This document shows positions 39,888-48,675 of a DNA stretch of 64,000 nucleotides, piece after piece (position 1 is the stretch's first letter; each line of letters opens with the position of its first letter). The position numbers were made by a program, and so were the translations under genes. Below the pieces are notes generated by a model. That model saw only the letters and a list, made by a program, of their open reading frames with translations, searched no databases and was not told the DNA's origin. The stretch is from the NCBI GenBank assembly GCA_028287105.1, contig JAQBQH010000027.1, positions 18,843-82,842 on the forward strand, written 5' to 3'. Source of the DNA: Myxococcales bacterium (lineage in GTDB: Bacteria; Myxococcota_A; Polyangia; Palsa-1104).

Positions 39888-42182
39888 ATGAGCGAGCGTC
39901 CAGTGCTGATCACGCGGCGGTCATTTTTGATCGGCCTCAACCTGTCGGCCGGCGGGCTTGCGCTCGGCATTTTTCCCGCGTGGAGCCGCGCCGACGAGCC
40001 CAGCGGCAAGAGCGGCAAGGCGCCGACGACGGCGGATGCCGCGGAGGAGGCGAAGGCGCCGGGGCTCAACCCGAATCCGTTCGTGCACGTCGGGTTCGAC
40101 GGCCTGGTCACCATCGTCTGCGCGCGGTCGGAGATGGGGCAGGGCGTGCGCAGCTCGCTGCCGGTCCTCATCGCCGACGAGTTGGGCGCCACCCTCGCAC
40201 GCGTCAAGGTCGTCCAGGCCGACGGCGACGCCAAGTACGGCGATCAGAACACCGACGGCTCGTCGAGCGTGCGCAACTTCTTCGACGATCTGCGCCGCGC
40301 CGGCGCGACCGCGCGCCAGATGCTGGTCGCCGCCGCCGCCCAGCGCTGGAACGTGCAGCCCGATACGTGTGTCGCGCACGACCACGTCGTCGAGCATCGG
40401 CCGACCAAACGAACGCTCGCGTTCGGCGAGCTCTCGGCGGCGGCGGCAAAGCTGCCGATTCCCGCCGAGAAGTCGGTCACGCTGCGGCCGCGCGCGGAGC
40501 TGCATCACCTCGGCAAGGAGCTGCCGTTCATCGACGCGGCGGCGTATGTGACCGGCAAGGCGGCTTACGGCGCCGACGTGCGTGTCCCCGAAATGCTGAT
40601 CGCGGTCATCGCCAGGCCGCCCGCCGTCGGTGGCAAGGTGCTCCACTACGATCCGGCGCCGGCGCTGGCCGTGCCGGGCGTCAAGCGGGTCATCGCGCTG
40701 CCCGCGCCCAAGGCGCCCTACGCGTTTCAAGCCTGGGGCGGGGTGGCGGTGCTCGCCGAGAACACCTGGGCCGCGATGCGCGGTCGCGCGGCGCTGAAGA
40801 TCACCTGGGATGCCGGCGAGAACGGCACCTACGATTCCGACGCGTACCGGCGCGAGCTGGCCGCGTCGCTGCAGAAGGGCGGCACGCGGGCGCGCAACCT
40901 CGGTGACGTCGACGCCGCGCTCGCCAAGGCGGCGCGGGTGATCGACGCCGAGTACTACGTGCCGCACCTGCCGCAGATGCCGATGGAGCCGCCCGTCGCC
41001 ATGGCGCACGTGCGCGGTGATCGCTGCGAGATCTGGGCCTCGACGCAGAATCCGCAGGAGGCGCGCAGCACGGCCGCCAAGCTGCTCGGCGTTCCCGAAG
41101 AGCGCGTGACCATCCATGTCACGTTCCTCGGCGGCGGGTTTGGCAGGAAGTCGAAGGCGGACTTCGTCTCCGAGGCGGTGCTGCTGTCGAAGGAGGCGCG
41201 CGTCCCGGTGCGGGTGCAGTGGACGCGCGAGGACGACGTGCGCCACGCGTACTACAACGCCGTGAGCACGCAGCGGCTGCGCGCCGGGCTCGACGGGCGC
41301 GGCAAGGTCGTGGCCTGGCTGCACCGCACCGCGTTTCCGCCCATCGGCTCCACCTTCGCGAAGGTCAAGGGGCCGACCGCCGAGGACCTGCAGCAGGGCG
41401 TGCTCGATTTGGCGCTCGACGTCCCCAATGTGCGCGCCGAAGCGTGCGCAGCGACGGCCCACGTTCGCATCGGCTGGTATCGTTCGGTCTACAACATCTT
41501 CCACGCCTTCGCGATCAGCTCGTTCATGGACGAGATCGCGCACGCGCGCGGCCAGGATCCACGCGACGTGCTGTACGAGCTCATCGGGCCGCCGCGTACG
41601 GTGTCGCTCGCCGACCTCGGCATTGGCAAGCTGCCGAACTACGGCGCGCCGCTTGCCACCCACCCCGTCGACGCGGGCAGGCTTCACGGCGTCGTTCAGC
41701 GCGTCACCGAGCTGGCGCGCTGGAACGACCGCAAGCGGGAGGGGCGGGCGCTCGGGCTCGCGGCCCATCGCAGCTTTCTGAGCTACGCCGCCTGCGTCGC
41801 GTCGGTGGTGCGCGATCCCGAGCGCACCGTGCGCGTCGACGAGGCGTGGCTGGTGCTGGACGCGGGCACCATCGTGAACCTCGACCGCGTGCGCGCGCAG
41901 CTGCAGGGCGCGATCGCGATGGGCATCAGCAACGCGCTCTTCGGCGGCGTCACCATGAAGAAGGGCGCCACGCAGGAGTCCAACTTCCGCGACGCGCGCA
42001 TCGCCGGCATCCGCGACGTGCCGCGCAAGCTCCACGTCGAGATCATCAGCAGCGACGGGCCGCCTTGCGGCGTCGGAGAGCCCGGGGTCCCGCCGGTCGC
42101 GCCCGCGATCGCCAACGCCATCTTCGCGCTCACCGGCCAGCGCATTCGCGAGCTGCCGCTGTTGCGCGCGCTGCGCGTCTGA
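39888..42182 (+). CDS. iorB: Molybdopterin-binding subunit (isoquinoline 1-oxidoreductase beta-like)
   Basis: This 764-residue protein begins with a twin-arginine signal (ITRRSFLIGLNLSAGGLALG), so the folded enzyme is exported. The molybdopterin subunit pattern follows: GLVTIVCARSEMGQGVRSSL, VTGKAAYGADVR, the FLGGGFGRKSKADFVSEAV region and the late DGPPCGVGEPGVPPVAPAIA with the likely active-site Glu in GVGEPG. These enzymes hydroxylate N-heterocycles or oxidise aldehydes. The gene lies 10 bases after the 2Fe-2S subunit. The three genes form one operon. No cofactor-maturation gene is present in the window. Confidence 0.93.
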   Translation: MSERPVLITRRSFLIGLNLSAGGLALGIFPAWSRADEPSGKSGKAPTTADAAEEAKAPGLNPNPFVHVGFDGLVTIVCARSEMGQGVRSSLPVLIADELGATLARVKVVQADGDAKYGDQNTDGSSSVRNFFDDLRRAGATARQMLVAAAAQRWNVQPDTCVAHDHVVEHRPTKRTLAFGELSAAAAKLPIPAEKSVTLRPRAELHHLGKELPFIDAAAYVTGKAAYGADVRVPEMLIAVIARPPAVGGKVLHYDPAPALAVPGVKRVIALPAPKAPYAFQAWGGVAVLAENTWAAMRGRAALKITWDAGENGTYDSDAYRRELAASLQKGGTRARNLGDVDAALAKAARVIDAEYYVPHLPQMPMEPPVAMAHVRGDRCEIWASTQNPQEARSTAAKLLGVPEERVTIHVTFLGGGFGRKSKADFVSEAVLLSKEARVPVRVQWTREDDVRHAYYNAVSTQRLRAGLDGRGKVVAWLHRTAFPPIGSTFAKVKGPTAEDLQQGVLDLALDVPNVRAEACAATAHVRIGWYRSVYNIFHAFAISSFMDEIAHARGQDPRDVLYELIGPPRTVSLADLGIGKLPNYGAPLATHPVDAGRLHGVVQRVTELARWNDRKREGRALGLAAHRSFLSYAACVASVVRDPERTVRVDEAWLVLDAGTIVNLDRVRAQLQGAIAMGISNALFGGVTMKKGATQESNFRDARIAGIRDVPRKLHVEIISSDGPPCGVGEPGVPPVAPAIANAIFALTGQRIRELPLLRALRV

Positions 42183-42203
42183 AGTCGAGCCGATCGCTTG
42201 CGT

Positions 42204-42235
42204 AGCGCGCGGTCAGCCGAGAGCGCGCGGTCAGC
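42204..42235. repeat. Short direct repeat at the convergent gene ends
   Basis: AGCGCGCGGTCAGC occurs at 42204-42217 and 42222-42235, an 18-base period, between the convergent oxidoreductase and phospholipase genes. The second copy overlaps the phospholipase stop codon. It could be a slippage product with no function. Confidence 0.5.
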
Positions 42236-43172
42236 GCAGGTTGGCGGCGTACAGGTAGCTCGCGGTCGCGTTCTGTGACGCGGCAAGCTCGATGGCGAGC
42301 TGCGCATCGACGGCGGCGTCGCCCGTCCAGCAGTCGGTGTGGTCGGTCCAGTAGCTGTTGAAGTTGCCGCAGCGCGCTCCGTAGGCAGCGGCGATGGCGG
42401 CGCGCAGCACCGGCCAGCGCGGCTTGGCGGCGCGGGCGGCGGCGAGGAGCTGTGCCGTGGCATCGCCGGCGGTCGGTCCGCTCCACGTCGACACCGCCCA
42501 GCGCGCCTGCTGCGCCATGGCGTAGACCTCGACGTTGGAGTGCAGCTTGACCGGCCAATTGGTGGCCGTGTAGTTGGATGCGTGCATCGGCTGCGTCAGA
42601 TCCGTCATGTAGTGTAGCGAGAGCCCGAGCTCATAGCAGCCGCCGGCGCGATCGTTGGCGGCGAGCTTGGCGCGCGCGTTGGCGAGGTGCTGTAGCCCCT
42701 GATCGTAGCCCGTCGGCGAGCTGTGGCCCTTGTAGTTGAGGCCGCTGTCGGGATCGTAGAAGTGCGACTCCCAGGTTGCACCGGCGAGCACCAGCGCCGT
42801 CGACGAGCCGCCCACGGGGACGTCCCAGCGGCCGCCGTTGTAGGCGGCCTTGAAGTCGGCGTCGGCGAGCCCCTGATGCCAGCGGGGGCGGCAATCGGCG
42901 GCGCCGAGCAGCGCGGCGACGCCGGCGGCCTGCGGCAGATCGGCGCGCTGTCCGAGGAGGCCGACGGCGCGATTGACGATCCACAGGTGCGTGCTGCGCG
43001 TTTCGTCGTCGACGCTCTCGGCGTCCCAGTCGGCCTGGCGGGTCCCGTCGGGCAGGCTCGCCTCGGCGGTAGGGTCCTCCGCCAGAAGCTCGTCGCCAGT
43101 CGACGCCTGGCCGGCACAACCACTCATGGATAACGTCACGACGACAAGGATGAGAGCGCGCGATTGGGTCAC
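42231..43172 (-). CDS. Zinc-dependent phospholipase C family lipoprotein
   Basis: This 313-residue protein has a lipobox signal (LSMSGC). The zinc-ligand pattern of Bacillus/Clostridium-type phospholipase C is visible in order: THLWIVNRAV (first His), ATWESHFYDPDSG (His and Asp), LHYMTDLTQPMHASNYT (His-x3-Asp and His), and LHSNVEVYA (His-x3-Glu). The enzyme would hydrolyse phospholipids to diacylglycerol and phosphorylated head group. It is unusual in being a lipoprotein rather than a fully released toxin. The propeptide typical of some members is replaced by a Ser/Thr/Asp-rich spacer of about 35 residues. Its start is divergent from the histone-like gene. Confidence 0.88.
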   Translation of the reverse strand: MTQSRALILVVVTLSMSGCAGQASTGDELLAEDPTAEASLPDGTRQADWDAESVDDETRSTHLWIVNRAVGLLGQRADLPQAAGVAALLGAADCRPRWHQGLADADFKAAYNGGRWDVPVGGSSTALVLAGATWESHFYDPDSGLNYKGHSSPTGYDQGLQHLANARAKLAANDRAGGCYELGLSLHYMTDLTQPMHASNYTATNWPVKLHSNVEVYAMAQQARWAVSTWSGPTAGDATAQLLAAARAAKPRWPVLRAAIAAAYGARCGNFNSYWTDHTDCWTGDAAVDAQLAIELAASQNATASYLYAANLR

Positions 43173-43269
43173 GGTCTTGTCAGTGACCTACATGTCCCGA
43201 TAGGGGCCACGCGCGCGAAGATCGCGTGTACGATGCGGCGCGGAGCGCGAAGCTCGCGAGGAGCCAGGG

Positions 43270-43614
43270 ATGAGCCGGTTGAAGAAGATCGAAGATGAGC
43301 TGATCAAGATGGGCCAGAGCGCGGTGGACGGTATTACCAGCGCGTTGGAGTACACCGGCTCGCTGCTCGACAAGGGGCGCAAGACGGCCAGGGCGAAGAC
43401 GGGCAAGGCGCTGACGACGGCGAAGTCGGCGGTCGGATCCAAGCTCAAGGGGAAGTCGGCGGCGACCGCCAAAGCCAAGCCGGCGGCGAAGGGCAAGCCG
43501 GCGGGCAAAGCCAAGCCGACCCGGTCGGCCGCCAAGAAGACGGCCCCGTCGGCCGCCAAGAAGACGACGAAATCAGCGGCCAGGAAGACGACGAAGTCAG
43601 CCGGCAAGAAGTAG
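43270..43614 (+). CDS. Histone H1-like Lys/Ala-rich DNA-binding protein
   Basis: This 114-residue protein has a short N-terminal helical part (MSRLKKIEDELIKMGQSAV to about residue 40). A long tail of Lys/Ala/Thr/Ser repeats follows (KTTKSAARKTTKSAGKK and AAKGKPAGKAKP types). The tail resembles the C-terminal domain of eukaryotic H1 and bacterial H1-like proteins and should bind DNA non-specifically, condensing the nucleoid. GAGGAG precedes the ATG. A weak terminator follows. The extreme Lys content makes the short helical part the only region likely to fold. Confidence 0.82.
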   Translation: MSRLKKIEDELIKMGQSAVDGITSALEYTGSLLDKGRKTARAKTGKALTTAKSAVGSKLKGKSAATAKAKPAAKGKPAGKAKPTRSAAKKTAPSAAKKTTKSAARKTTKSAGKK

Positions 43615-43632
43615 CGGCGGAGGCGGGGAGCC

Positions 43633-43654
43633 GGCGTTGCGCGGCGCCATTTTT
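43633..43654 (+). terminator. Weak intrinsic terminator after the histone-like gene
   Basis: GGCG (43633-43636) can pair with CGCC (43645-43648) over an eight-base loop, followed by a five-base T run (43650-43654). It is placed 19 bases after the stop. The stem is short, so confidence is modest. Confidence 0.4.
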
Positions 43655-43768
43655 CTGACGACCGCCATTCCTCCGACGCCCACCGTCAATCTCTCGGCGT
43701 CAACGGAGCCGGGATCGCTCGGGATTTGTAAGCGCCGCTTCTAAAAAACGTTGGCAAGGCACGTGCAA

Positions 43769-44215
43769 ATGCGATGGCTCGTGCTGACCAACAACGTCTC
43801 CCATCATGTCGGTTTCGATAACCTCCTCGACATCGCTCCGGCGAATGACGTCGTTCGCCGCGGGCCGCTGCGCGCGCTTTCGCGCTGGGCGCTGCGGGCC
43901 GCCGTGAACATGGAGAGCGAGGACAACCTGTACGCGGGTCTCTCGTATGACGTGTCCGCGGGCGGGATCTTCGTCGCCACCTTCGACACGCCGCCGATTG
44001 GCGCGCGCGTCGACCTGGTGCTGACGCTGCCCGACGGCCTCGAGCTGGCGCTGAGCGGCGTCGTGCGCTGGGTTCGCGAGGCGCAGTTGGCGTCGGACGG
44101 GCTGCCGGCGGGCTGCGGCATCGAGTGGGACGAGCTGCCGGACGGTGCGCTGCTCGCGTTCCTGCGGTTCGCCAAGGCTCGCGAGCCGCTCTTGTGGGAA
44201 TCCGAAACGACGTAG
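43769..44215 (+). CDS. PilZ domain protein
   Basis: From the ATG at 43769 this is a 148-residue protein. An N-terminal 40 residues of unclear nature are followed by a PilZ-type domain (about 45-140): RAAVNMESEDNLYAGLSYDVSAGGIFVAT, in which the DVSAGGIFV element matches the (D/N)xSxxG signature of the myxobacterial PilZ subfamily, and GARVDLVLTLPDGLELALSG with VRWV after it. It should bind cyclic di-GMP or act as a PilZ adaptor in motility or envelope control. Earlier GTG and TTG starts exist in frame. The leader contains a GG-N10-GC element of sigma-54 type (43753-43766), but its expected +1 lies past the ATG. Confidence 0.75.
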   Translation: MRWLVLTNNVSHHVGFDNLLDIAPANDVVRRGPLRALSRWALRAAVNMESEDNLYAGLSYDVSAGGIFVATFDTPPIGARVDLVLTLPDGLELALSGVVRWVREAQLASDGLPAGCGIEWDELPDGALLAFLRFAKAREPLLWESETT

Positions 44216-44260
44216 CCCGGCGTTGGCGCGCGTCCGCGACCCGGTCCATCATCATCGCAG

Positions 44261-44779
44261 ATGCGAAGCTGCCTCTTCCTCCTCTGCGCCGCCCTCTGTC
44301 TCGCGCGTCCCGAGTCGGCCGCGCGCGCCAAATCGGCCGGCGCTTCCGCCGACGCCACTGCCCTCGTCGATGCTCACAATCGTATGCGCGCCAAACACTG
44401 CGCGCCTCCCCTCCGCTGGTCGCCGAAGCTCGCCGCCTCCGCGCAAAAATGGTCCAACGCGATCCGCGATCGCGGCTGCGCGCTCGGCCATAGCGGCGGC
44501 GCCTACGGCGAGAACCTCGCCGCCGGCACCATCGGAATGCTGACGCCCGCCGCCGTCGTCGGCATGTGGTACGACGAGGTCAAGCGCTTCTCGTTTCGCA
44601 ATGGCGGCTTCTCGATGAAGACCGGCCACTTCACGCAAGTCGTGTGGCGCGGAACGCACGAGGTCGGCTGCGGTCGATCGCAATGCAACGGCCTCGACGT
44701 CTGGATCTGCCAGTACGACCCGCCGGGCAACGTCGAAGGTCAGTATCGCGAAAACGTCCAGCCGCTCGGTTGTCGCTGA
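44261..44779 (+). CDS. Secreted CAP/SCP (PR-1-like) protein
   Basis: This 172-residue protein has a signal peptide (MRSCLFLLCAALCLARPESA). The CAP domain (about 33-172) shows ALVDAHNRMRAKHCAPPLRW, YGENLAAG, the CAP1 motif GHFTQVVWRGTHEVGCG and the CAP2 motif WICQYDPPGN. Conserved His and Glu of the CAP cavity are present. CAP proteins are secreted, disulphide-bonded, and have roles from sterol binding to protease-like activity; a specific role here is not visible. It ends four bases from the stop of the convergent NtrC-type gene. Confidence 0.93.
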   Translation: MRSCLFLLCAALCLARPESAARAKSAGASADATALVDAHNRMRAKHCAPPLRWSPKLAASAQKWSNAIRDRGCALGHSGGAYGENLAAGTIGMLTPAAVVGMWYDEVKRFSFRNGGFSMKTGHFTQVVWRGTHEVGCGRSQCNGLDVWICQYDPPGNVEGQYRENVQPLGCR

Positions 44780-44783
44780 AAGG

Positions 44784-46139
44784 CTAGGGCTCTTCGTCGC
44801 CGCGCAGGAGCATGCGGTAGATCGTGGAAGCGTCGATGCCGAGCAGCTGCCCGGCGCGGAGCTTGTTGCCGCCCGTCTGCTGCAGCACCCATTCGACGTA
44901 CCGTCGGGTGAGCACGCGCAGAGGAACGATCTCCGAGGCGAGGCCCGCGACCGCCTCGGGCAGCGGCTCGCTGACCGCCTGCGCCAGATCGCGGACGTCG
45001 ATTCGCTTTCCGCGCGCCAGGACGAGCAGACGCTCGACCGAGTTCTTGAGCTCGCGGACGTTCCCCGGCCATGGCAGCTCGACGAGGCGCCGCATCACCT
45101 CCTGCGAGATCTCGCGCGCCGGCAGGTCAGGATGCTGCTCTCGGAAGCGCTGCGCGAACGCGTCGACCAGTAGCGGGATGTCCTCGCGGCGCGCGCGCAG
45201 CGGCGGCAGATGGACCGGAATGACGTGAAGCCGATAATAGAGATCTTCGCGGAAACGCTTCTCCTGCACCGCGCGCGCGAGATCCTGATTGGTCGCGGCG
45301 ATGATGCGGACGTCGACCTTACGCTCGCCCCCGCCGCCGACCGGTCGCACCGACGAGGTCTCGAGTACGCGCAAGAGCTTCGCTTGCAACCCCATCGCCA
45401 GCTCGCCGATCTCGTCGAGGAAGAGGGTGCCGCCGTCCGCCTCGGCGAACAGACCGCGTCTGGCCTCCGTCGCGCCGGTGAACGCGCCTTTGGCGTGGCC
45501 GAAGAGCTCGGACTCGAGCAGGGTCTCGGCGATGGCCGCGCAGTTGATGGCGACGAACGGTGCGGGCGCGCGCGCGCTGCCGTGGTGGAGCGCTCGCGCC
45601 ACCAGCTCCTTGCCGGTCCCCGATTCGCCCGTGACCAACACCGGCGACGAGATGCCGCTGACGCGCTCGAGCAGATCGTAGAGCTGCTGCATGATGGCGC
45701 TCTTGCCGATGAGGTTGCGGAATCCGAGCCGCTCGCCCACCGCCTTGCGCAGCTGCGCGTTCTCGCGCTTGAGGCCGCGCTCGGCCAGCGCCTTGTCGAG
45801 GTAGAGCGACGCCTCCTCCATCTTGAACGGCTTGGTGAGGTAGTGCGACGCGCCGCGACGCACGGCTTCGATGGCGCCGTCGATGGTGCCGTAGGCGGTC
45901 ATGATGATGACCGGGCGCGTGGGATCGTCCGCTTGCGCGGCACGCAAGACGTCGAGGCCGTCGAGCTGATCCATCCGTAGATCGGTGATCACCGCGTCGA
46001 AGGTCTTGCGCTTGAGCGCCGACAGCGCCGCCTTGCCGCCGACCGCCACGTCGGTGCGAAACCCTTTGTCGGCCAGGTACTCGGCGACGGTGTTGGCCAT
46101 CTCCGGGTCGTCGTCGACGATGAGGACGCGCGCGCTCAT
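44784..46139 (-). CDS. NtrC-family sigma-54-dependent response regulator
   Basis: This 451-residue activator has a receiver (about 3-120; acidic D9-D11, phospho-acceptor D53 in DAVITDLRMDQ, Lys in SHYLTKP). The AAA+ domain (about 140-370) has Walker A GESGTGKE, the sigma-54 contact motif GAFTGA, Walker B GGTLFLDEIGEL and an R-finger region RFREDLYYRL. A Fis-type helix-turn-helix closes it (GNKLRAGQLLGIDASTIYRM). It binds an enhancer and uses ATP to open sigma-54 promoters. Its ATG overlaps the kinase stop (ATGA). Two sigma-54-type promoter sequences lie in the divergent region ahead of this operon, one facing it and one facing the efflux operon, its likely targets. Confidence 0.95.
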   Translation of the reverse strand: MSARVLIVDDDPEMANTVAEYLADKGFRTDVAVGGKAALSALKRKTFDAVITDLRMDQLDGLDVLRAAQADDPTRPVIIMTAYGTIDGAIEAVRRGASHYLTKPFKMEEASLYLDKALAERGLKRENAQLRKAVGERLGFRNLIGKSAIMQQLYDLLERVSGISSPVLVTGESGTGKELVARALHHGSARAPAPFVAINCAAIAETLLESELFGHAKGAFTGATEARRGLFAEADGGTLFLDEIGELAMGLQAKLLRVLETSSVRPVGGGGERKVDVRIIAATNQDLARAVQEKRFREDLYYRLHVIPVHLPPLRARREDIPLLVDAFAQRFREQHPDLPAREISQEVMRRLVELPWPGNVRELKNSVERLLVLARGKRIDVRDLAQAVSEPLPEAVAGLASEIVPLRVLTRRYVEWVLQQTGGNKLRAGQLLGIDASTIYRMLLRGDEEP

Positions 46140-48199
46140 GTCGTCGCGGGCCCGCTGGGGCGCGCCACGGGCAGGACGACGCGCACCGTCGTGCCGGCGC
46201 CGAGCGTGCTGTCGATCTCGAGCGTGCCGCCGTGATTCTTCACGATGTCGGCGGCGATGGTGAGGCCGAGGCCGGTGCCGTGTCCGCGCTTCTTCGTCGT
46301 GAAGAACGGATCGAGCACCGCGGTGAGATGCTCGGGCGCGATGCCGGCGCCATCGTCGGCGATCTCGAACGCGATGCCGTCTCCACGCGGCCGTGCCCGC
46401 GCCGTGACGTGACCGCCCGCGGCGCAAGCGTCGCACGCATTGATGAGGAGGTTCACGAAGACCTGCTCGAGCTGGCCCGGATCGCCGGCCACCGCGGGGA
46501 CGGCCGGCGGCGCATCGACCGCGAGCTCCACCTTGGCGTGGCGGAACCGATGCTCGAGCAGCGCCGCCGCCTGGCCGAGCGCCATCGCCGGCGTGACCGC
46601 GGCCGCCTCGACGGGCCGCAGCCGCGCGAAGTCGAGCAGCTGGCGAATGGTGGTCGAGACCTTCTCGACCTGGGTCACGATGGACGTGAGCGGCCTGCGC
46701 ATCCCCTCGCCGGCACCTCCATCGGGCAGCCGGTTGAGCAGCTGCTCGGCGCGTCCGGAGATGATCCCGAGCGGCGTGCCGACTTCATGCGCCACGCCGG
46801 CCGCCAGGGTGCCGATGGTGGCGAGCTTCTCGGCGCGTACGAGGTTGCGCTCGAGAATCCGGATCTCGGTGCGGTCGTGCACCACCAGGAAACAGTCGAC
46901 GTCGGGCAGCGGCCGATCGAGCGGCACCGCGTAGGCGTCGACGTCGCGCGGCTCGTCGCCGCCGAGGTGGACGCGGAGACCGTGACGCGTGGTCGCCTGC
47001 CGCGTGCGTCGCGCGTCGCGTACCAGCGCCTCGAGCGTCGAGATCTCGTCGGCGATCGCGCCGGGCAGGGCCTGGTGGAGGGAGACGCCGCGCTCGACGC
47101 CGCGGTCGGCGAGGAATGGGTTCACCGCGGTCACGCGCTGGTCGCGATCGAGCGCCAGAACGCCGAGCGGAACCGCCTCGACCAGCTTCTCGCTGCGCTC
47201 GCGCAGCGCGGCCGTCGCCTCGGCGAGGCGCAGGGCAGAGGCGAGCCCGTGCGATCGTCGCTGTTGCCGCGCGGCGAAGAGGCCGAAGAGCGCGACGAAG
47301 AGCGCCGTCAAGCCGGTCGCGGCGCCGAGACGCCAGGCGGCGAAGCGGGCGCGATCGCGGACCCGCATCGCCGAGACGACCAGTCCTACGGCCCAGGGAC
47401 GGCTGCTCCTGAGCGGCACGGGCGCGTAGGCGGCGACGGCGGTGCGCGGCTCGAGGCCGAGCGCAGCGGCGGCCGATCGTCCGAGGAGCAGCGTGCCATG
47501 GCCGCCGGTCATCATCCGCACCAGCAGCTCGCCGACCTCGGGCGAGGGCGGCTGTGCGTCGGTACGCCAGGCCGTCACCTCGGTCGCGCTCGGGCTGAGC
47601 TCGATCCAGCGCCGCGCTTCGTCGACGACGAGCCAGCGCGTCGGGGCGGGTGCGCTGGGCTGCGCGCCGTCGAAGAAGCTGTCGCCGTCGACGAGGACCA
47701 CCGCCGCCCTCGGTCCACGGCGGGCAACGAACATGCGCAGGCGCTCGCGCGCGCTCGCCGAGCGACGCAAGGGCGCGGAGACGAGCGGCGCCTCGCCGTC
47801 CCGCGCCTCGGCCAGAAGCTCACGTCGCGCCGTCGTCAGCGAGGTGGAGGCGTCCATCAGCGCTCCTGCGTTCGGCGCCGCGATCGCATCCAGCGCGCCC
47901 TTGTCGTCTACCAGGTCGACCTCGCGGTAGAAGCTGCGGCCGGCGAGTAGCGCGCGCGACTGGCGCGCCGCGGCCGCTGCATCCACGGTCGCCAGCGCGG
48001 CTACCTGATCGAAGACCGTGTCGATGCGCGCGGCCACGGTCGCTGCCAGCGCTCGCGCCAGCGCCTGCTGATCGGCCGAGAAGTCCTCCAGCGCACGCGT
48101 CTGCTCTCGTCGCAAATCGACGTAGGCGAGGGTGAACACGCCCGCCACGACGCCGAGCATCGCCACCTTGAGCCAACGCGAGGTCGAGATCCGGACCAT
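46136..48199 (-). CDS. Membrane sensor histidine kinase, partner of NtrC-type regulator
   Basis: This 687-residue kinase has a first membrane helix at about 10-27 (VAMLGVVAGVFTLAYVDL) and a periplasmic sensor domain of about 250 residues with many Asp/Arg but no obvious metal-binding Cys/His cluster. A second helix follows (LGAATGLTALFVALFGLFAA), then a PAS-like domain. The HisKA box AAGVAHEVGTPLGIISG carries H471. The ATPase domain shows VNLLINACDACA, DDGAGI and GHGTGLGLTIAADIV. Envelope or efflux stress signals would be read in the periplasm. It is translationally coupled to the NtrC-type regulator and lies 49 bases after the small receiver gene. Confidence 0.94.
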   Translation of the reverse strand: MVRISTSRWLKVAMLGVVAGVFTLAYVDLRREQTRALEDFSADQQALARALAATVAARIDTVFDQVAALATVDAAAAARQSRALLAGRSFYREVDLVDDKGALDAIAAPNAGALMDASTSLTTARRELLAEARDGEAPLVSAPLRRSASARERLRMFVARRGPRAAVVLVDGDSFFDGAQPSAPAPTRWLVVDEARRWIELSPSATEVTAWRTDAQPPSPEVGELLVRMMTGGHGTLLLGRSAAAALGLEPRTAVAAYAPVPLRSSRPWAVGLVVSAMRVRDRARFAAWRLGAATGLTALFVALFGLFAARQQRRSHGLASALRLAEATAALRERSEKLVEAVPLGVLALDRDQRVTAVNPFLADRGVERGVSLHQALPGAIADEISTLEALVRDARRTRQATTRHGLRVHLGGDEPRDVDAYAVPLDRPLPDVDCFLVVHDRTEIRILERNLVRAEKLATIGTLAAGVAHEVGTPLGIISGRAEQLLNRLPDGGAGEGMRRPLTSIVTQVEKVSTTIRQLLDFARLRPVEAAAVTPAMALGQAAALLEHRFRHAKVELAVDAPPAVPAVAGDPGQLEQVFVNLLINACDACAAGGHVTARARPRGDGIAFEIADDGAGIAPEHLTAVLDPFFTTKKRGHGTGLGLTIAADIVKNHGGTLEIDSTLGAGTTVRVVLPVARPSGPATT

Positions 48200-48248
48200 C
48201 AGCCGTCTTGCACTTTGCAACGAATGTGGTGGCAAGGCCAGGGCGACC

Positions 48249-48644
48249 TCAGCGAATTTGCGATGCGGGCGCGGCGTTGACGGCGCGAAGGACGGCGACC
48301 AATTTCGCCGGCTTCTCGATGGCCAGGTGGTACGCGGGCGCCGCCGACGAGGCGGGCAGGCCGCCGCACGGCAAGAGCGCCACCAGCGTCGTCGCCGGCG
48401 CGCTGCGGCGCACGTACTCGAGGAGCTGTAGACCGTCGCGCGCGCGGGTGTCGAGGTCGACGATGGCGACGTCGTAGGAGGCGCCGCCGAGCGCAGTCGC
48501 GAGCGCTGACTCGCCGTCGGCGAGAAGCGCGGTGTGGCCGGCTTCGGCAAGCACCTCGGCCAGGAGCTCCGAGAGCGCGCCGTCCTCGATGACGAGTAGT
48601 ACACGCCGTGGCGGATACGCGGGGACGGCAGTCGTCGGCAGCAT
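48249..48644 (-). CDS. Receiver-like protein at head of sigma-54 regulatory operon
   Basis: From the ATG at 48644 the product is 131 residues, one receiver-like domain: RRVLLVIEDGALSELLAEVL, VAIVDLDTRARDGLQLLEYV with the phospho-acceptor Asp in IVDLD, LVALLPCGG, and a terminal Lys-containing AIEKPAKLV. The first acidic pair is reduced to E-D. The longer frame to 48878 is rejected because it runs through the divergent promoter region and the efflux gene start. A sigma-54-like promoter (48660-48675) points at this gene, with predicted start about five bases before the ATG. It heads the operon with the membrane kinase and NtrC-type regulator. Confidence 0.75.
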   Translation of the reverse strand: MLPTTAVPAYPPRRVLLVIEDGALSELLAEVLAEAGHTALLADGESALATALGGASYDVAIVDLDTRARDGLQLLEYVRRSAPATTLVALLPCGGLPASSAAPAYHLAIEKPAKLVAVLRAVNAAPASQIR

Positions 48645-48659
48645 GGTCACGGCTTCGCT

Positions 48660-48675
48660 AGCAGCGGTCGTGCCA
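48660..48675 (-). promoter_or_regulatory. Sigma-54-type promoter for receiver-kinase-NtrC operon
   Basis: Read on the minus strand: TGGCACGACCGCTGCT. It has GG and GC separated by exactly ten bases and the full TGGCACG -24 block of the sigma-54 consensus; the -12 block is CTGCT instead of TTGCA/T. The expected start of transcription is near 48649, five bases before the ATG. A nearly identical sequence faces the other way at 48796-48811. Confidence 0.72.

Noticed and set aside
39921..42035. 704-codon minus-strand frame opposite the molybdopterin subunit
   Set aside because: Antisense shadow, rich in Arg, His and Val, with no recognisable domain.
43752..43767. Sigma-54-like sequence (GG-N10-GC) before the PilZ gene
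   Set aside because: The -12 half is weak and the expected transcript start falls nine bases after the best ATG, so the geometry does not work unless the gene starts later.
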